Shown: positions 62,218 to 64,000 of the stretch, piece after piece
Layout of the letters: each line of letters starts with the position of its first letter
How positions within the stretch are numbered: position 1 is the stretch's first letter
Origin: Paenibacillus periandrae
GTDB lineage: Bacteria; Bacillota; Bacilli; Paenibacillales; NBRC-103111
Reading direction: 5' to 3'
Assembly: GCF_022458865.1 (NCBI RefSeq)
Contig: NZ_JAJNMU010000020.1
Coordinates: forward strand, 124,001-188,000
DNA: 64,000 bases
Made by a program: the position numbers and the translations under genes
The notes under the pieces: model-generated
Database searches by the model: none
What the model was told of the DNA's origin: nothing
The model's input: only the letters and a program-made list of their open reading frames with translations

Positions 62218-62871
62218 ATGGGAGATTTTCATAAGTCTATGGTATTTGAAGCTTGTGGACAATTTACTGAGGCCATGGAAAGTTTTTGGGATGCCAATGA
62301 TTGCGATTCATACGAATGGCTAAAAAAAGCTTGTCAAGAGAAGTATCGAAATGTCATAGATAAACTTAGACAAATTACTGAACATAATGCTACTGTCAAA
62401 CATGCCTATTTTAAATTAACCCCGAAACAACGGAATATATTGACTAGTATTTATCAGTTAGAGGGTAGCGGCCCAGTCACGCTCACAGCTATCTCTAATG
62501 TTACAAAAATTCGAGAGTCAGAGCTAAAAAAGGCAATTGCTACCTTCCTTCGATTAAATATGCTCAGAGAAGACCGATATGGTTACCATCTTGATGAAAA
62601 TATTAGTATTATTACGAAGGAAACACTAGAAACCAACAAAAAAACATCCAATCGGGAAAAAGCTAATTCAAAAAAATTTAAAGTCAAAATCATCCTTAAA
62701 TCCGGAAAAGAAGAAACTGGTATTGTTCAAGATTTTGCTGATTTCAAGTCTCTTATACAACATTTCGAGAAGGTCCGAATGGAAATGGATGAGTTGATCA
62801 CTTTTGAAGAATTTGCCTTCAGGGCTTCGGAAGTTGCAATGATAGAGAAAGTTGAGGAAGAAGCTTCGTAA
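62218..62871 (+). CDS. Hypothetical protein with winged-helix-like segment, probably truncated
   Basis: A 217-residue protein, no membrane helix. Residues 1-45 resemble a repeat of helical hairpins (VFEACGQFTEAMESFWDAND), 65-120 resemble a winged helix (LTPKQRNILTSIYQLEG, ISNVTKIRESELKKAIATFL), and the C-terminus is acidic. An in-frame stop lies directly before the ATG and no ribosome binding site is seen, so the true N-terminus may be lost. Winged helices of this kind occur at the ends of STAND or AAA-type ATPases; function unknown. Confidence 0.45.
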   Translation: MGDFHKSMVFEACGQFTEAMESFWDANDCDSYEWLKKACQEKYRNVIDKLRQITEHNATVKHAYFKLTPKQRNILTSIYQLEGSGPVTLTAISNVTKIRESELKKAIATFLRLNMLREDRYGYHLDENISIITKETLETNKKTSNREKANSKKFKVKIILKSGKEETGIVQDFADFKSLIQHFEKVRMEMDELITFEEFAFRASEVAMIEKVEEEAS

Positions 62872-63310
62872 ATGTGGAAGACCGTGCAAAGAAATTTGTG
62901 TGGTTCCATTTATCCGATAATAACGGATTCGATGAACCGGACTTCAATTCGTTTTGGTTATCCCAGAGATCAAAGGGGTGTTGAAGAAGCATCTCCTCTT
63001 ATTTTTGTTTTCGGATTTTCTTATCTCCGACGAAATGTTCGGTGGGGAATGCTGGCTACCCCTAGGAAGAGCAGATTTGCCGGTCCAGCGGCGGACAGCT
63101 GCATGAATTGGGTAGCACCTTCGCAGTAGGTTCCAGTTATACTGGAGCGAGAATTGAAATTTCATTTAGTGGTATGAGAGCAGATTCTCTTATATTTCAT
63201 ATCTGGAAATGGTTAAGAGGGAAACTGCTAAAATAACTATGTAACACTAATAGTGAAATTGCATCAATCAGAAATCCTCACATCTTTTGCCGGTGCCATA
63301 GATTGTCTGG
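62872..63310. other. Non-coding or degraded stretch
   Basis: Only short frames. One plus-strand piece (LHELGSTFAVGSSYTGARIE) suggests a lost secreted or repeat protein. The stretch ends at the left end of an IS1182-type element near 63311. Confidence 0.3.
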
Positions 63311-64000
63311 AGGCTGTCCCATAAGCTATGAAAATGGCTACGGACACCTCTTTTCATTTTTTCACAACAAAAAGAAACCGTTCTTTGGTAAAATGGAGGT
63401 ACCACCCACCCACTTACAAAAGGAACGGTTTCTTTGTACATTCAATATACCATGGACCAACTATGCTTGCCAATGGATTTGGAAGAGGACATTCCTCAAA
63501 ATCATCTCGTTCGTGTCGTTAATGAAGCCGTGAATAAGCTTGAGGCCATCTTTGACGCGGCTTATCCCGGAGGTGGACGAGACAGCTATCATCCGAAGAT
63601 GCTAACCAAAGTCATCATCTTCGCCTACACTCAGCGTGTCTAAGCCTCCCGACAGATCGCCAAAGCTGTCCGTGAAAACATCATGTTCATGTGGATCGCG
63701 GGTAGACAGCGTCCGGATTTCCGTACCATCAACCGGTTTCGTTCCGATCGAATGAAAGACGCGTTGGAGGCCGTGTTTACGGCGGTTCTTCAATTTCTGG
63801 CCAATGAGAACTACGTGCAACTTGAAAACTACTTTGTCGATGGGACTAAAATCGAAGCCAATGCCAATCGGTATACGTTTGTTTGGGGCAAGGCTGTAGT
63901 GAAGCACAAAGCCAAGCTTCAGGAAAAAGTTCAGACGCTATTTGCCACCATCGAAGAAACGGAGAAGCAAGAAGAAAAGACCCATGGCAGTGGAGACCTG
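63311..64000 (+). pseudogene. IS1182-family transposase, N-terminal part, stop-interrupted
   Basis: The frame starts about 63434 (TTG, AAAGGAAC upstream) as MYIQYTMDQLCLPMDLEEDI, reads YHPKMLTKVIIFAYTQRV, meets a TAA at 63641-63643, and continues in the same frame as ASRQIAKAVRENIMFMWIAG, DFRTINRFRSDRM and ENYFVDGTKIEANANRYTF to the window edge. The DFRTINRFR and VDGTKIEANANRYTFVW motifs are typical of IS1182 transposases. The element continues outside the window. With its stop it is probably inactive. A possible terminal repeat GGCTGTCCCATAAG starts near 63312. Confidence 0.82.

Noticed and set aside
1..64000. CRISPR arrays, tRNA and rRNA genes
   Set aside because: No regularly spaced direct repeats, no cloverleaf-like sequence with CCA-end pattern and no rRNA core sequence was noticed on either strand by reading.

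Overview
The window reads like a low- to mid-GC Firmicute, most probably a member of the Paenibacillaceae. Pointers are the LplB/YtcP-type sugar permeases, a YesM/YesN-like kinase-regulator pair, a copper-amine-oxidase-N stalk protein, AGGAGG-type ribosome binding sites with frequent TTG starts, and class C group II intron debris. No rRNA, tRNA or CRISPR array was seen. This is inference from gene style; no taxonomic marker gene is present.

Layout. 1-1060: broken IS1182 transposase and group II intron remnants. 1354-11474: a long forward operon (PLP C-S lyase-like enzyme, DinB-like protein, two tandem MmgE/PrpD proteins, polar amino-acid ABC importer, MFS transporter, PrpF-type isomerase) facing a convergent LysR regulator. 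It looks like an uncharacterised uptake and catabolic pathway for an amino-polycarboxylate or similar acid. 11600-18240: nucleotidyltransferase, two decayed IS110-type elements, a MerR/dehydrogenase pair with matched palindromic operators, and a hairpin element. 18238-29115: a truncated FGGY kinase, then a coherent carbohydrate locus (membrane AraC regulator, two permeases, binding lipoprotein, metallo-beta-lactamase-fold hydrolase, putative glycosidase-like protein, hydroxyacid dehydrogenase) closed by a strong terminator. 29159-37373: truncated peroxiredoxin, mobile debris, a stalk-domain secreted protein and a roughly 2,030-residue membrane-anchored protein with two VWA domains. 37556-41061: RHS fragment, IS110 and IS5-type remnants and a broken beta-helix gene.

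41245-50077 is a more AT-rich arabinan-type locus: binding protein, two permeases, a GH93-like exo-arabinanase with ricin-type lectin repeats, a YesM-like histidine kinase and a YesN-like response regulator. 50327-52400 carries a Tn3 transposase fragment followed by two single genes (a membrane protein and a divergent orphan HisG) separated by related hairpin/TAACGGG repeats, a cassette-like arrangement. 52448-54985 holds decayed amidohydrolase and nitroreductase genes around an MFS/TetR divergent pair with clear operators. 55051-64000 is a graveyard: a stop-interrupted unknown gene, a three-piece IS4-family transposase, a CPBP protease, a 122-bp MITE apparently related to that IS4 element, a PadR gene with a 16-bp palindromic operator and a broken 5' end, an IS3 remnant, small unknown proteins and the start of another broken IS1182 element.

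Functionally the intact parts are three nutrient-uptake loci with their own regulators (LysR, membrane AraC, YesMN-like) and surface proteins, separated by zones of repeated insertion and decay. Almost every transposase here carries a stop, frameshift, truncation or lost catalytic residue, so most mobility genes in the window are probably inactive.
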